A stretch of DNA of 34,491 nt from a virus. The translations under genes were made by a program, and so were the position numbers. The first letter of the stretch is position 1, and every line of letters begins with the position of its first letter. The notes beneath the pieces were generated by a model, which saw only the letters and a program-made list of their open reading frames with translations, was not told the DNA's origin and searched no databases. Positions 24,387 to 30,027 of this stretch are shown piece after piece. The stretch lies in IMG/VR virus record IMGVR_UViG_3300036834_000159, positions 1-34,491 of that record; one strand, written 5' to 3'.

Positions 24387-24596
24387 ATGAAAAGCATCCA
24401 TGCTAACTTACTTGGTAAATGGGAGAATCTGTCTGCTGATGATGAATGTAAAGTCGGTACAAGTTTTTCCTCTCCCAATATCTGGTGGGAGGAAGAAGGC
24501 CACGATTTATTTAAATATGATTACATCAATATCCATTACAAAGGTGTAGACTATCGTATCCATCCATCGTTTATTCAAGTAGTCACTACAAGTTAA
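24387..24596 (+). CDS. Plus-strand moron, small conserved-looking protein
   Basis: A 69-residue protein (MKSIHANLLGKWENLSADDE...). It is rich in aromatic residues and polar, with no membrane segment: NIWWEEEGHDLFKYDYINIHYKGVDYRIHP (in consecutive segments) forms a compact beta-rich domain. AAGGAAAGAGG precedes ATG 24387. It has its own extended -10 promoter upstream and a rho-independent terminator 16 bases downstream, and it points against the surrounding early operon, so it can be expressed in the lysogen. I do not recognise a characterised family. Confidence 0.75.
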   Translation: MKSIHANLLGKWENLSADDECKVGTSFSSPNIWWEEEGHDLFKYDYINIHYKGVDYRIHPSFIQVVTTS

Positions 24597-24612
24597 TGAT
24601 TTTTTGTAGTAT

Positions 24613-24645
24613 AAAGCTATTCTGATATTAGGAATAGCTTTTTTT
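24613..24645 (+). terminator. Terminator of the plus-strand moron
   Basis: A 10-bp stem AAAGCTATTC/GAATAGCTTT with a 9-base loop and a run of seven T residues on the plus strand. The reverse strand also has an A-rich flank, so it may be partly bidirectional. Confidence 0.9.
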
Positions 24646-24671
24646 CTTATTAGCTTGCATTATTTGCTAGA

Positions 24672-24815
24672 TCATGTAGTACCTATATCAACAATGTTGT
24701 AGTTATCGTTGTACTCCAACCAAGGTTCTTCGCATACTTCCCCACCAACTGTTGTGGTAACTTTTGCATCAGATGGATAGTTTTTTAGTTCCTCAATTAG
24801 TTCAGCAACTGTCAT
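24672..24815 (-). CDS. Small phage protein (MTVAELIEELKNYP type)
   Basis: A 47-residue protein beginning MTVAELIEELKNYPSDAKV, a motif seen at the start of many short Gram-positive phage proteins (helix, then 'P.dA.v.'), followed by VGGEVCEEPWLEYND. ATG 24815 has GGAGG at seven bases. It is probably a small regulatory or accessory protein; function unknown. Confidence 0.65.
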   Translation of the reverse strand: MTVAELIEELKNYPSDAKVTTTVGGEVCEEPWLEYNDNYNIVDIGTT

Positions 24816-24843
24816 TTCTTTCCCTCCTATTCCGCTATTTCTT

Positions 24844-25035
24844 TCAATTAATGACTTCACCGTTTTGCCATTCAACTATTTCTCCATCACGCCAGACAGG
24901 ACGATCCTTTCTAACTACGGCTTTATCAAGTCTATCTTGTTCTTCTTTTTTCAACCTAATTTGCTTATATCGCCATGTTTCTTTAAAAACGCTAGGATTA
25001 GTTTTTTTCATTTTTCTTAGTTGATTCTTTTTCAA
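24844..25035 (-). CDS. Small basic protein
   Basis: A 63-residue, strongly charged protein (KKNQLRKMKKTNPSVFKE, YKQIRLKKEEQDRLDKAVV) ending in VWRDGEIVEWQNGEVIN. TTG 25035 is favoured because AGGAGGG lies ten bases upstream; an in-frame ATG eight codons later has none. No family recognised; a nucleic-acid-binding role is only suggested by charge. Confidence 0.5.
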   Translation of the reverse strand: MKKNQLRKMKKTNPSVFKETWRYKQIRLKKEEQDRLDKAVVRKDRPVWRDGEIVEWQNGEVIN

Positions 25036-25077
25036 AAATAAAGCCCTCCTAGTTTGCTATCTCTTCCTATTCTGGAA

Positions 25078-25380
25078 TTATTTCAGGTCACTGGACTTAA
25101 CGAAAACACCATTGACCATCTTACCAGTCCGTCCTTTGATTTCGTCATAAGCAAAATTCAAACATTCGTATAAGTCCATATCATTTTGCATTGCCAAGAT
25201 GATCAAGGTTACTACTACATCGCCAATACCATCACGTAATGCATCTTGATCATTTCTTGCTAACGCAGCTGCAACTTCACCAGTTTCTTCGACAACTTTC
25301 AACATTTGTTTGCTAGAATCTGCTTTATCCAATCCTTTTTCTTTTGACCATTGTTCTACTAATTCAACTAACTCATTCAT
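25078..25380 (-). CDS. MazG-like nucleotide pyrophosphohydrolase
   Basis: A 100-residue all-alpha NTP-PPase. The metal-binding EETGE motif is at residues 31-35 and the second site DGIGD at 50-54, with the family's QMLKVVEE...ALARNDQ spacing. It hydrolyses (d)NTPs to monophosphates and pyrophosphate; phage MazG proteins may also lower ppGpp-like alarmones or remove damaged nucleotides. ATG 25380 follows GGAGGG. It is part of the early operon. Confidence 0.88.
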   Translation of the reverse strand: MNELVELVEQWSKEKGLDKADSSKQMLKVVEETGEVAAALARNDQDALRDGIGDVVVTLIILAMQNDMDLYECLNFAYDEIKGRTGKMVNGVFVKSSDLK

Positions 25381-25403
25381 GAATTTCCCTCCAATTATTT
25401 TGA

Positions 25404-25784
25404 TTAATCGTAATCACCCCCATCGTCAATGGTTCCACTCCAATCCTTATAGCGGTAAGTCCTTCCTTGTTTATCTTCATGACCATAACGTAATAAATCG
25501 CTCATCGTTCGATTTGCTTTTTTGCACTTCCGACATACGTCTTTCCGAGTACCTGTGAAAATCACTTCGCCTTTGTAAAGAACCTCTACAATTCGCAAGT
25601 GGGATTGCTCCCCTCTCCAGAGTTCAATACGCAATGCTTCCATCTCTTCCTCGCTTATTGGATCAATCTCTCGATTATCAAGGTTAGATAGATAAAGTAA
25701 TCGTTGTAGTTTTAAAGCACGTTCTCTGTGACGCTTCTTTTTTTCATGTTCTTTCTGCTTCATCGCCTGTTGGTTCTGTTTCAT
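25404..25784 (-). CDS. Hypothetical protein with a paired-Cys motif
   Basis: A 126-residue protein. The N-terminus is Lys/Gln-rich (MKQNQQAMKQKEHEKKKRHRERA in two parts), followed by EEEMEALRIELWRGEQSHLR and a C-terminal domain KGEVIFTGTRKDVCRKCKKANRTMSDLLRYG that resembles the short 'gta.ei....g.s...i' DNA-binding repeats of phage proteins, here with C-x2-C. ATG 25784 follows GGAGGTGA; the longer frame to 26012 overlaps the upstream gene and is not used. Function unknown. Confidence 0.65.
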   Translation of the reverse strand: MKQNQQAMKQKEHEKKKRHRERALKLQRLLYLSNLDNREIDPISEEEMEALRIELWRGEQSHLRIVEVLYKGEVIFTGTRKDVCRKCKKANRTMSDLLRYGHEDKQGRTYRYKDWSGTIDDGGDYD

Positions 25785-26046
25785 GTTGATCACCTCCTGC
25801 ATGTGCTGGCTTATACACATATTCATAAGGTTCCCACTTCTTATTTCCGAGAAGGCGATAGTACTTCCCTGCAAGTGTAATAATAAAATGATAGGTATCT
25901 GCCTTCTCTGGAACGTAACATCTTGCATAGTATTGACGGTAATTCTTGGGATTGTTAGAAAAATACTCAACCGTCCATCCTCGTATCTCGCAAAACATGG
26001 TGAATTCGACACGTGCTACTTTGAAACTCGTTATTCTTTCATCCAT
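25744..26046 (-). CDS. Hypothetical early protein
   Basis: A 100-residue protein with a compact, aromatic-rich domain (FTMFCEIRGWTVEYFSNN, YYARCYVPEKADTYHFII, YYRLLGNKKWEPYEYVY) and a disordered acidic tail. ATG 26046 follows GGTGAT. The last 41 bases overlap the next gene in another frame. No family recognised. Confidence 0.6.
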   Translation of the reverse strand: MDERITSFKVARVEFTMFCEIRGWTVEYFSNNPKNYRQYYARCYVPEKADTYHFIITLAGKYYRLLGNKKWEPYEYVYKPAHAGGDQHETEPTGDEAERT

Positions 26047-26050
26047 AGGA

Positions 26051-26551
26051 TCACCATTTCGTTTTATTCAGAAAATCGATGTAGCCAGGCGTAGCAACCT
26101 GATATTCTTCCAACTCTTCTTCAAGGATGTACTGACGGCCATATTTTGCTTTCATGTTTTGCCAATCACTCCATGGGATAAATCCAACGGTCTTTTTAAT
26201 CATGCAACAAACACCTGCCATCGCTCCTAATTTTTGATGGAGCTCCAACAAGGCCGCCTGATTTTGTGTAATCACTGATTTTTTTAATCGATCCGTTGTG
26301 GTCATCTTTGCTTCAAAAACAATGGCACGTCCATCCCATAGAGTTCCTTTGTAATCTGGTTGAGCTTTCCCGATTGGATAAACGATCATTCTGCCATCGC
26401 CAAGTATCTGCTTCACACGAAACGGTTCAGGTGTTTTTTCAATTAAAGCAATTTCTTTTGTTCTGTAGTACCAACAACCTTGATCAATCATTTTTTCAAA
26501 GATATCGCCTAAATCATTATTGACTCTATTTTGGTAATTTCTTGAAGACAT
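26051..26551 (-). CDS. RecU-like Holliday junction resolvase
   Basis: A 166-residue member of the RecU/PBP-related factor A nuclease family. The PD-(D/E)xK core is PDYKG (65-69) and FEAK (79-82), followed by the conserved HQ-containing helix (LLELHQKLGAMAGVCC) and GFIPWSDW. It would cut four-way junctions formed in phage recombination or replication, which fits a position next to Rep. It overlaps the preceding gene by 26 bases. Confidence 0.87.
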   Translation of the reverse strand: MSSRNYQNRVNNDLGDIFEKMIDQGCWYYRTKEIALIEKTPEPFRVKQILGDGRMIVYPIGKAQPDYKGTLWDGRAIVFEAKMTTTDRLKKSVITQNQAALLELHQKLGAMAGVCCMIKKTVGFIPWSDWQNMKAKYGRQYILEEELEEYQVATPGYIDFLNKTKW

Positions 26552-26933
26552 CGTTTCTACCTACTTTCTGCATTAGTTTAGTAATAAATCCTTCTTTGTC
26601 GTTTTGCCCAAATGTATCTAATATTCTTCGGTAAATGCGCTCATAATGTGCTTTATCTTCAAAACAAACGAATTGTGAATACCGATCACTCTTAACTATT
26701 CCTGCATATGCTGAATGATCATTTAATTTGTTTGATGCAGCATCGCAAATTTGCTGATTTTGAAGAAATCGGATTTCCTTTTCTTCTGATTTGATTTCCA
26801 ATGTTTTAATACATGGAAAATATTTCCCTTTGTTTTGATCATCAATGTTTAACATCAAAAAGACTTCCTGCATCATGTCGATACAATCTGATTTATCAAA
26901 GCAGGCGACCAGATACGTTTGTTTACTTTCCAT
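26526..26933 (-). CDS. Hypothetical protein between Rep and RecU
   Basis: A 135-residue protein (MESKQTYLVACFDKSDCID...). It is a mixed alpha/beta protein with four Cys residues that are not arranged as an obvious zinc site, and a C-terminal helix around FGQNDKEGFITKLMQKVG. ATG 26933 follows GAGGT at four bases. Position between Rep and the resolvase suggests a role in replication or recombination, but no family is recognised. Confidence 0.6.
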   Translation of the reverse strand: MESKQTYLVACFDKSDCIDMMQEVFLMLNIDDQNKGKYFPCIKTLEIKSEEKEIRFLQNQQICDAASNKLNDHSAYAGIVKSDRYSQFVCFEDKAHYERIYRRILDTFGQNDKEGFITKLMQKVGRNDVFKKLPK

Positions 26934-26947
26934 TTCTACCTCTTTCT

Positions 26948-27772
26948 CTATCCATCATCATTTCTGAATAGTTCAATTTTGAAATACCATCCACGATCCT
27001 CATCGTAAATTTTCAATATATCTCCTAAAATTCGGTATTGAGGAAACCTCTTAAGAATTTCCTCTGCTCCATCATCGTTGGACATACCTAATTTATTTAG
27101 TTTTCTAAATGACCAATAATCATCGTTGGTTGTTTCGTGTGGTTCTTTAAGGTTTCGACTCTTGGACCATCGCTTTTGACCTTTCTTCCACTGGCGATTT
27201 TCCCATTTCTCTTGACCAGTTAAATAATTGACCAAGCCTTGCATCCCATCTGAATCGTATTGAATGTTTTGCACTTGTCTTCGACCAAGAGTCTGTTTCT
27301 TCTTTCCTCGTCCTTTAGACCAAACACTCTCGATTGCATCCCTTGATGGTCCAATGTTTAAAACAATATGGTGATGGATTCTAGTAATATAGCCTACTTC
27401 CTCATCGTATTGATAAGAGGTAAACCACATGTACTTGAGTTCGAACCCTTCTTTCTCATAGAGTCTTTTTAGTTTTTTCAAAGTGTTTTCTTGATCACGC
27501 TTTGCATCAGCAGGCTTTTCAGGTAGAAATTGATCAGAATAAGTGAAGGTTGCATAGTAATCTTTTTCTCCAAAGTTTGCATATAGGAACAATGCGGCCT
27601 TTCGTTTACTTTGGGCTTGATTCCATCTTGCTTGAGATAAGCCAGTTACTTTCTTTCTCCTACCTCTGGGTTCTCTGCATTTTCTTTCTTGCTCGATCGT
27701 CCTACTATACAATCGGATTTCTTTATATGGTCCTGCTTCCACTCTGCGTTCTCTAACAAATGATTTCTTCAT
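26948..27772 (-). CDS. HUH-type replication initiator (REP_ORF2-G2P-like)
   Basis: A 274-residue rolling-circle-type initiator. Motif I is FTYSD at 76-80, the metal-binding HUH motif is RIHHHIVLN with His133-His135, and the catalytic Tyr is probably Tyr183 in GLVNYLTGQEK. The family hallmark KRWSKSRNL follows at 200-208. These proteins nick one strand at an origin and bind covalently through the tyrosine. ATG 27772 is chosen over upstream readings because a GGGGTG site precedes it. No helicase or primase gene is visible in the early region, and a hairpin with an origin-like sequence lies about 100 bases upstream. Only one catalytic Tyr is evident. Confidence 0.85.
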   Translation of the reverse strand: MKKSFVRERRVEAGPYKEIRLYSRTIEQERKCREPRGRRKKVTGLSQARWNQAQSKRKAALFLYANFGEKDYYATFTYSDQFLPEKPADAKRDQENTLKKLKRLYEKEGFELKYMWFTSYQYDEEVGYITRIHHHIVLNIGPSRDAIESVWSKGRGKKKQTLGRRQVQNIQYDSDGMQGLVNYLTGQEKWENRQWKKGQKRWSKSRNLKEPHETTNDDYWSFRKLNKLGMSNDDGAEEILKRFPQYRILGDILKIYDEDRGWYFKIELFRNDDG

Positions 27773-27853
27773 GACAAACACCCCAGAATTTTCTACGTCC
27801 GTTAAGTTAGTATCTAATACAAGGACGATAAAACGCCGAAATAGCAGCGTTTT

Positions 27854-27882
27854 TTGCAAAAATAGACTGAGGATGGTATACT
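27854..27882 (+). promoter_or_regulatory. Plus-strand promoter in the Rep leader
   Basis: TTGCAA (27854-27859), a 17-base spacer, and TATACT (27877-27882) preceded by TGG, which also makes an extended -10. It fires opposite to the Rep gene and is followed about 40 bases later by a perfect terminator. Confidence 0.75.
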
Positions 27883-27914
27883 TATCTTGTCAGGGAATAA
27901 GTTATACCATTCTC
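27869..27914 (+). other. Candidate double-strand origin hairpin
   Basis: A long imperfect inverted repeat: ATGGTATA-CTTAT (27873-27885) pairs with ATAAG-T-TATACCAT (27897-27910), with GAG/CTC at its base and an 11-base loop CTTGTCAGGGA. The plus strand reads CTTATCTTG at 27881-27889 at the stem-loop border, like the TTATCTTG nick region of pC194/pUB110-type rolling-circle plasmids. It is next to the HUH Rep gene. A cleavage after G27889 in the loop is predicted, not shown. Confidence 0.5.
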
Positions 27915-27943
27915 AGAAGTCGCCAAATTTGGCGACTTTTTTT
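27889..27943 (+). ncRNA. Candidate antisense RNA to the Rep leader
   Basis: A transcript of about 55 bases would run from the TTGCAA-17-TATACT promoter to the terminator at 27918-27943. It carries no ORF and is antisense to the minus-strand RNA that leads into Rep, a position like the countertranscribed RNAs that limit Rep synthesis in rolling-circle plasmids. Inferred only from promoter and terminator. Confidence 0.45.
27918..27943 (+). terminator. Perfect palindromic terminator
   Basis: A 20-base perfect palindrome (27918-27937; half-site AGTCGCCAAA) is followed by a run of seven T residues on the plus strand. As the palindrome sits beside the candidate origin it could also be a protein-binding site. 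Confidence 0.85.
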
Positions 27944-28163
27944 ATTGTTCTGAAAACTGGAAAAGAACCTTTTCTTCGGTTGGTTTTCCCAGATGAAAAA
28001 TATGGTGATACAGAGTCCTTCCACGCAACTGAAATGTTTCTACTCTACCTCGTTCAGTTTTCGCCTCAATACTGTATACATAATTCTCGCCACGTTTTCT
28101 CATACGCACCTGCATCACAATTGCAGGCATCTTTTCCAAATATTCGATCGCCTTAGATAACAT
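27942..28163 (-). CDS. Hypothetical early protein upstream of Rep
   Basis: A 73-residue basic protein (MLSKAIEYLEKMPAIVMQVRMRKRG...). Helix then beta strands (YVYSIEAKTERGRVETFQLRG, LYHHIFHLG). ATG 28163 follows AGGTGA. Its stop lies at the edge of the Rep leader hairpins. No family recognised. Confidence 0.6.
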   Translation of the reverse strand: MLSKAIEYLEKMPAIVMQVRMRKRGENYVYSIEAKTERGRVETFQLRGRTLYHHIFHLGKPTEEKVLFQFSEQ

Positions 28164-28181
28164 CTACATCACCTACGTCTT

Positions 28182-28436
28182 TCACTCATACTGGATTCCA
28201 CCCTTTTTAACCAGATCCGGTAACAAACTTGGGATGGCCATTTGTAACTTTTGAAACTGATCATCTGAAACAACAAAATATAAAGCAATCGTTGGTGTTT
28301 CATCGCTATCAAATGAACGATCCTCTACTTCACATGTCGATTCAAACTTATTCCAGATAATCGACTTAATTTTTTGAGTGTATGGCTTAACATACATTCG
28401 ATTAGTAGTGAAAATAATTTCTCTTTCTTTAAACAT
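28182..28436 (-). CDS. DUF960-like protein
   Basis: An 84-residue protein resembling DUF960 of staphylococcal, enterococcal and listerial phages: FTTNRMYVKPYTQKIKSIIWNKFES at the start, then IALYFVVSDDQFQKLQMAIPSL. ATG 28436 follows the GGAGGG contained in the preceding gene's last codons. Function of the family is unknown; it is generally found near phage replication genes. Confidence 0.65.
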   Translation of the reverse strand: MFKEREIIFTTNRMYVKPYTQKIKSIIWNKFESTCEVEDRSFDSDETPTIALYFVVSDDQFQKLQMAIPSLLPDLVKKGGIQYE

Positions 28437-28440
28437 CTAG

Positions 28441-28578
28441 TTACCCTCCAATCATTAATAGGAAACAAATAGCTAACAAAATACCGTTTAACAATAAGCT
28501 GGCATAAGCAATCCCTTGTAATTGGCGTGCTTTGTACAAAGGATCGTTGTGGAGTGTTGCTAACCATTTTTTATTCAT
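28441..28578 (-). CDS. Tiny single-span membrane protein
   Basis: A 45-residue ORF: MNKKWLATLHNDPLYKARQLQ, then a hydrophobic span YASLLLNGILLAICFLLMIGG at the C-terminus. ATG 28578 follows GGAAAG. The last codons (ATT GGA GGG TAA) provide the ribosome-binding site of the DUF960-like gene, which supports its being translated. Confidence 0.6.
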   Translation of the reverse strand: MNKKWLATLHNDPLYKARQLQGIAYASLLLNGILLAICFLLMIGG

Positions 28579-28595
28579 ATAAACTTTCCTTTCTT

Positions 28596-28604
28596 TGGTA
28601 TAAT
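28596..28604 (+). promoter_or_regulatory. Extended -10 promoter for the 28.7-kb moron
   Basis: TGGTATAAT (28596-28604) fits the extended -10 consensus and lies about 50 bases before ATG 28653. No strong -35 is present. It points against the early operon. Confidence 0.65.
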
Positions 28605-28652
28605 TTCCTTATCAGTCATTGATCGACCGAAATAATCGATAAGGGGAATAAT

Positions 28653-28946
28653 ATGGATTTTTCAATTTACTTGTTGCTTTCTATCGCCAACTTAAAAGGC
28701 AAGGTCAAAATTAAGGACAATTATCGGCACCTTGATTTTCTAGAAGAAAAAAATTGGGTTGATCGCTTACCAGATGGAACTTACTCATCAGGACATTGGG
28801 AACTACCTAACTATGGAGATTACTTTGCTATTACTACTGAGGGTAAGAGTGAACTTTTCAACTTCCGTTCAATAGTAATAACTAGAATTATTTCTATAGC
28901 AGCTCTTATAATTAGCTTCCTAGCATTTATATTTTCAATTTTTTAA
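28653..28946 (+). CDS. Plus-strand moron: winged-helix-like domain with C-terminal membrane anchor
   Basis: A 97-residue protein. Residues 1-70 look like a winged-helix domain (YLLLSIANLKGKVKIKD, HLDFLEEKNWVDRLPDG, and the wing/turn DYFAITTEGKSELF). Residues 73-97 form a terminal membrane span (VITRIISIAALIISFLAFIF). AAGGGG precedes the start, an extended -10 promoter lies upstream, and a 16-bp hairpin covers the stop codon. The reading direction opposes the early operon. A membrane-tethered sensor or superinfection factor is a guess; no family is recognised. Confidence 0.7.
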   Translation: MDFSIYLLLSIANLKGKVKIKDNYRHLDFLEEKNWVDRLPDGTYSSGHWELPNYGDYFAITTEGKSELFNFRSIVITRIISIAALIISFLAFIFSIF

Positions 28947-28960
28947 TTGAAAATATAAAT
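28925..28960. terminator. AT-rich hairpin between convergent genes
   Basis: A perfect 16-bp stem (ATTTATATTTTCAATT with AATTGAAAATATAAAT) around a TTTT loop covers the stop codons of both the plus-strand moron and the convergent small minus-strand gene. It probably acts as a bidirectional, perhaps weak, terminator. Confidence 0.6.
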
Positions 28961-29084
28961 TTATCAACGCTATGATCAATGCACCCACAGCAAATGTCAG
29001 ATTTACGAAATCGTCCCAGTCACGCCGTTCTTTATCAGTTGGGAACGGCTTTTTGGAATAGTTTGGTTTTTTTGGTATCTTCAC
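28935..29084 (-). CDS. Tiny membrane protein convergent with the moron
   Basis: A 49-residue ORF starting at GTG 29084 behind AGGTGAG: VKIPKKPNYSKKPFPTDKER, then RDWDDFVNLT and a hydrophobic span FAVGALIIALINLYF. Its last 12 bases overlap the 3' end of the plus-strand gene. The ribosome-binding site and codon pattern support it; function unknown. Confidence 0.55.
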   Translation of the reverse strand: MKIPKKPNYSKKPFPTDKERRDWDDFVNLTFAVGALIIALINLYFQLKN

Positions 29085-29089
29085 ACTTC

Positions 29090-29284
29090 TCACCTCACTT
29101 CCATCGTTCTATTCAACCGATTCTGATAAATTAACTCTTGATAACTCCGCAGTTCTCGAATCGATAAATCTCGTTGTGTCTCTGTTAGTTGTACTTTCCG
29201 ATCGTTAAGTTGATCGTGCAAGCTTCTGATTTTTTCTTTGGTAAGATCATGTATCAGTAGTTCTTGGGATAATGTGTATTTCAT
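29090..29284 (-). CDS. Small helical early protein
   Basis: A 64-residue, wholly helical protein (LLIHDLTKEKIRSLHDQLNDRKVQLTE in segments, then LRSYQELIYQNRLNR). ATG 29284 follows AGGAGG. No family recognised. It is in the immediate-early part of the leftward operon. Confidence 0.6.
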   Translation of the reverse strand: MKYTLSQELLIHDLTKEKIRSLHDQLNDRKVQLTETQRDLSIRELRSYQELIYQNRLNRTMEVR

Positions 29285-29303
29285 TTGATTCCTCCTGTTT
29301 CTT

Positions 29304-29318
29304 CATGCTGGCGGGCAT
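29304..29318 (+). repeat. 15-bp repeat CATGCTGGCGGGCAT, copy 1
   Basis: The 15-base sequence at 29304-29318 is identical to 32859-32873, just before the integrase, and its first 11 bases recur inverted at 34336-34346. This copy touches the stop codon of the excisionase-like gene. A recombination-protein binding site is inferred. Confidence 0.8.
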
Positions 29319-29596
29319 TAGATTTTTTTATTGTTTAGGAATCTTTTTATATCATCACGGTCAAATCTAGTTTCCTTGCCAAAAGGTATTTGTGGTAACC
29401 CCTCAATGATCCATTCGTTAATCCGTTCTTCACCAATCCGGAGAATTTGTTTTACCTGCTTCTTCGTTGGATATGGTGGAAGGTCTTCAGCTTTGATCGA
29501 TTCTCCTACCTTTTGAAGAACCTTAGCAGCAATAACTGCTGCCAATTCTTCCCCAAATGATTCTGGCATTTCTATTGGCGCTGAAATGATTGCCAT
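29318..29596 (-). CDS. Excisionase-like/MerR-type DNA-binding protein
   Basis: A 92-residue protein. The C-terminal part YPTKKQVKQILRIGEERINEWIIEGLP followed by KETRFDRDDIKRFLNNK is a winged helix of the excisionase/MerR helix-turn-helix kind. The N-terminus is a helix ESFGEELAAVIAAKVLQK. ATG 29596 follows GAGGTGG. As the second gene of the leftward operon it may be the excisionase or an early regulator. Confidence 0.75.
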   Translation of the reverse strand: MAIISAPIEMPESFGEELAAVIAAKVLQKVGESIKAEDLPPYPTKKQVKQILRIGEERINEWIIEGLPQIPFGKETRFDRDDIKRFLNNKKI

Positions 29597-29617
29597 AATA
29601 ACCACCTCGATATATTT

Positions 29618-29863
29618 TTATTGATCACTTTGTTCGTGTAGCGTTTTTGCGACTTTATTACCAAAAAAAATTTGAATAGCTTCTTCCCCAGATAGTGGCA
29701 CTACTGCCGTAATCTTTTGCGCTTCTTCTACAGAAAAACCTTTGCCCTCGCCCTTTAACTTTCTGTAGAAAGTACTTCTATTTACACCAATAAGCTCTGC
29801 TACTCTCTGTTTTGTGTTCCTTTGTTCGATAATCTCATCCAACCTTTCAACATCTACTGGCAT
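29618..29863 (-). CDS. Cro-like regulator
   Basis: An 81-residue helix-turn-helix protein: RLDEIIEQRNTKQRVAELIGVNRSTFYRKLKGEGKGFS (in segments), with the recognition helix around NRSTFYRKLKG, ending VPLSGEEAIQIFFG. ATG 29863 follows GGAGGTGA; the longer frame reads through the operator region. It is the first gene of the leftward early operon and lies downstream of PR, with operator O1 in its leader. It should repress the repressor promoter during lytic growth. Confidence 0.82.
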   Translation of the reverse strand: MPVDVERLDEIIEQRNTKQRVAELIGVNRSTFYRKLKGEGKGFSVEEAQKITAVVPLSGEEAIQIFFGNKVAKTLHEQSDQ

Positions 29864-29882
29864 GATTTCACCTCCTAAATTT

Positions 29883-29898
29883 GTCGCATTATTGCAAC
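29883..29898. promoter_or_regulatory. Operator O1
   Basis: GTCGCATTATTGCAAC, a 16-base palindrome related to the consensus GTTGCATTTTTGCAAC, with one degenerate half. It lies just downstream of the PR start point, in the leader of the cro-like gene. Confidence 0.75.
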
Positions 29899-29908
29899 TA
29901 ACATTTTT

Positions 29909-29937
29909 ATAATACAAGCGATAAAAAGAATTGTCAA
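29909..29937 (-). promoter_or_regulatory. Leftward early promoter PR
   Basis: On the minus strand TTGACA (29937-29932), a 17-base spacer and TATTAT (29914-29909). This is nearly a perfect consensus promoter and drives the cro-like gene and the early operon. Operators O1 and O2 flank it. Confidence 0.88.
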
Positions 29938-29944
29938 CATATTT

Positions 29945-29960
29945 GTTGCATTTTTGCGAT
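29945..29960. promoter_or_regulatory. Operator O2
   Basis: GTTGCATTTTTGCGAT, with one perfect and one degenerate half-site, located upstream of the PR -35 element and 22 bases (start to start) from O3. Confidence 0.8.
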
Positions 29961-29966
29961 TGATTT

Positions 29967-29982
29967 GTTGCATTTTTGCAAC
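29967..29982. promoter_or_regulatory. Operator O3
   Basis: GTTGCATTTTTGCAAC, an apart-from-centre perfect dyad. It overlaps the -35 element of the repressor promoter, so occupation should switch off repressor synthesis. Confidence 0.85.
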
Positions 29983-29996
29983 ACATCTGATAGTAT
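29968..29996 (+). promoter_or_regulatory. Repressor promoter PRM
   Basis: TTGCAT (29968-29973), a 17-base spacer, and TAGTAT (29991-29996) with TG in the extended -10 position. The repressor ATG follows at 30028 behind GGAGG. Confidence 0.65.
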
Positions 29997-30027
29997 TTGA
30001 TTAAAGATAAATTATGGAGGTTTTCAA

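Noticed and set aside
24164-24478. Minus-strand ORF of 104 residues
   Set aside because: It overlaps the plus-strand moron, has no ribosome-binding site, and its second half is translated AT-rich intergenic DNA.
25785-26012. Long N-terminal extension of the paired-Cys protein
   Set aside because: It overlaps the 100-residue upstream gene in another frame; the ATG at 25784 has GGAGGTGA directly upstream.
27771-27953. Plus-strand ORF across the Rep leader
   Set aside because: No ribosome-binding site, and it runs through the promoter, the origin-like hairpin and the terminator; the region is better explained as regulatory DNA.
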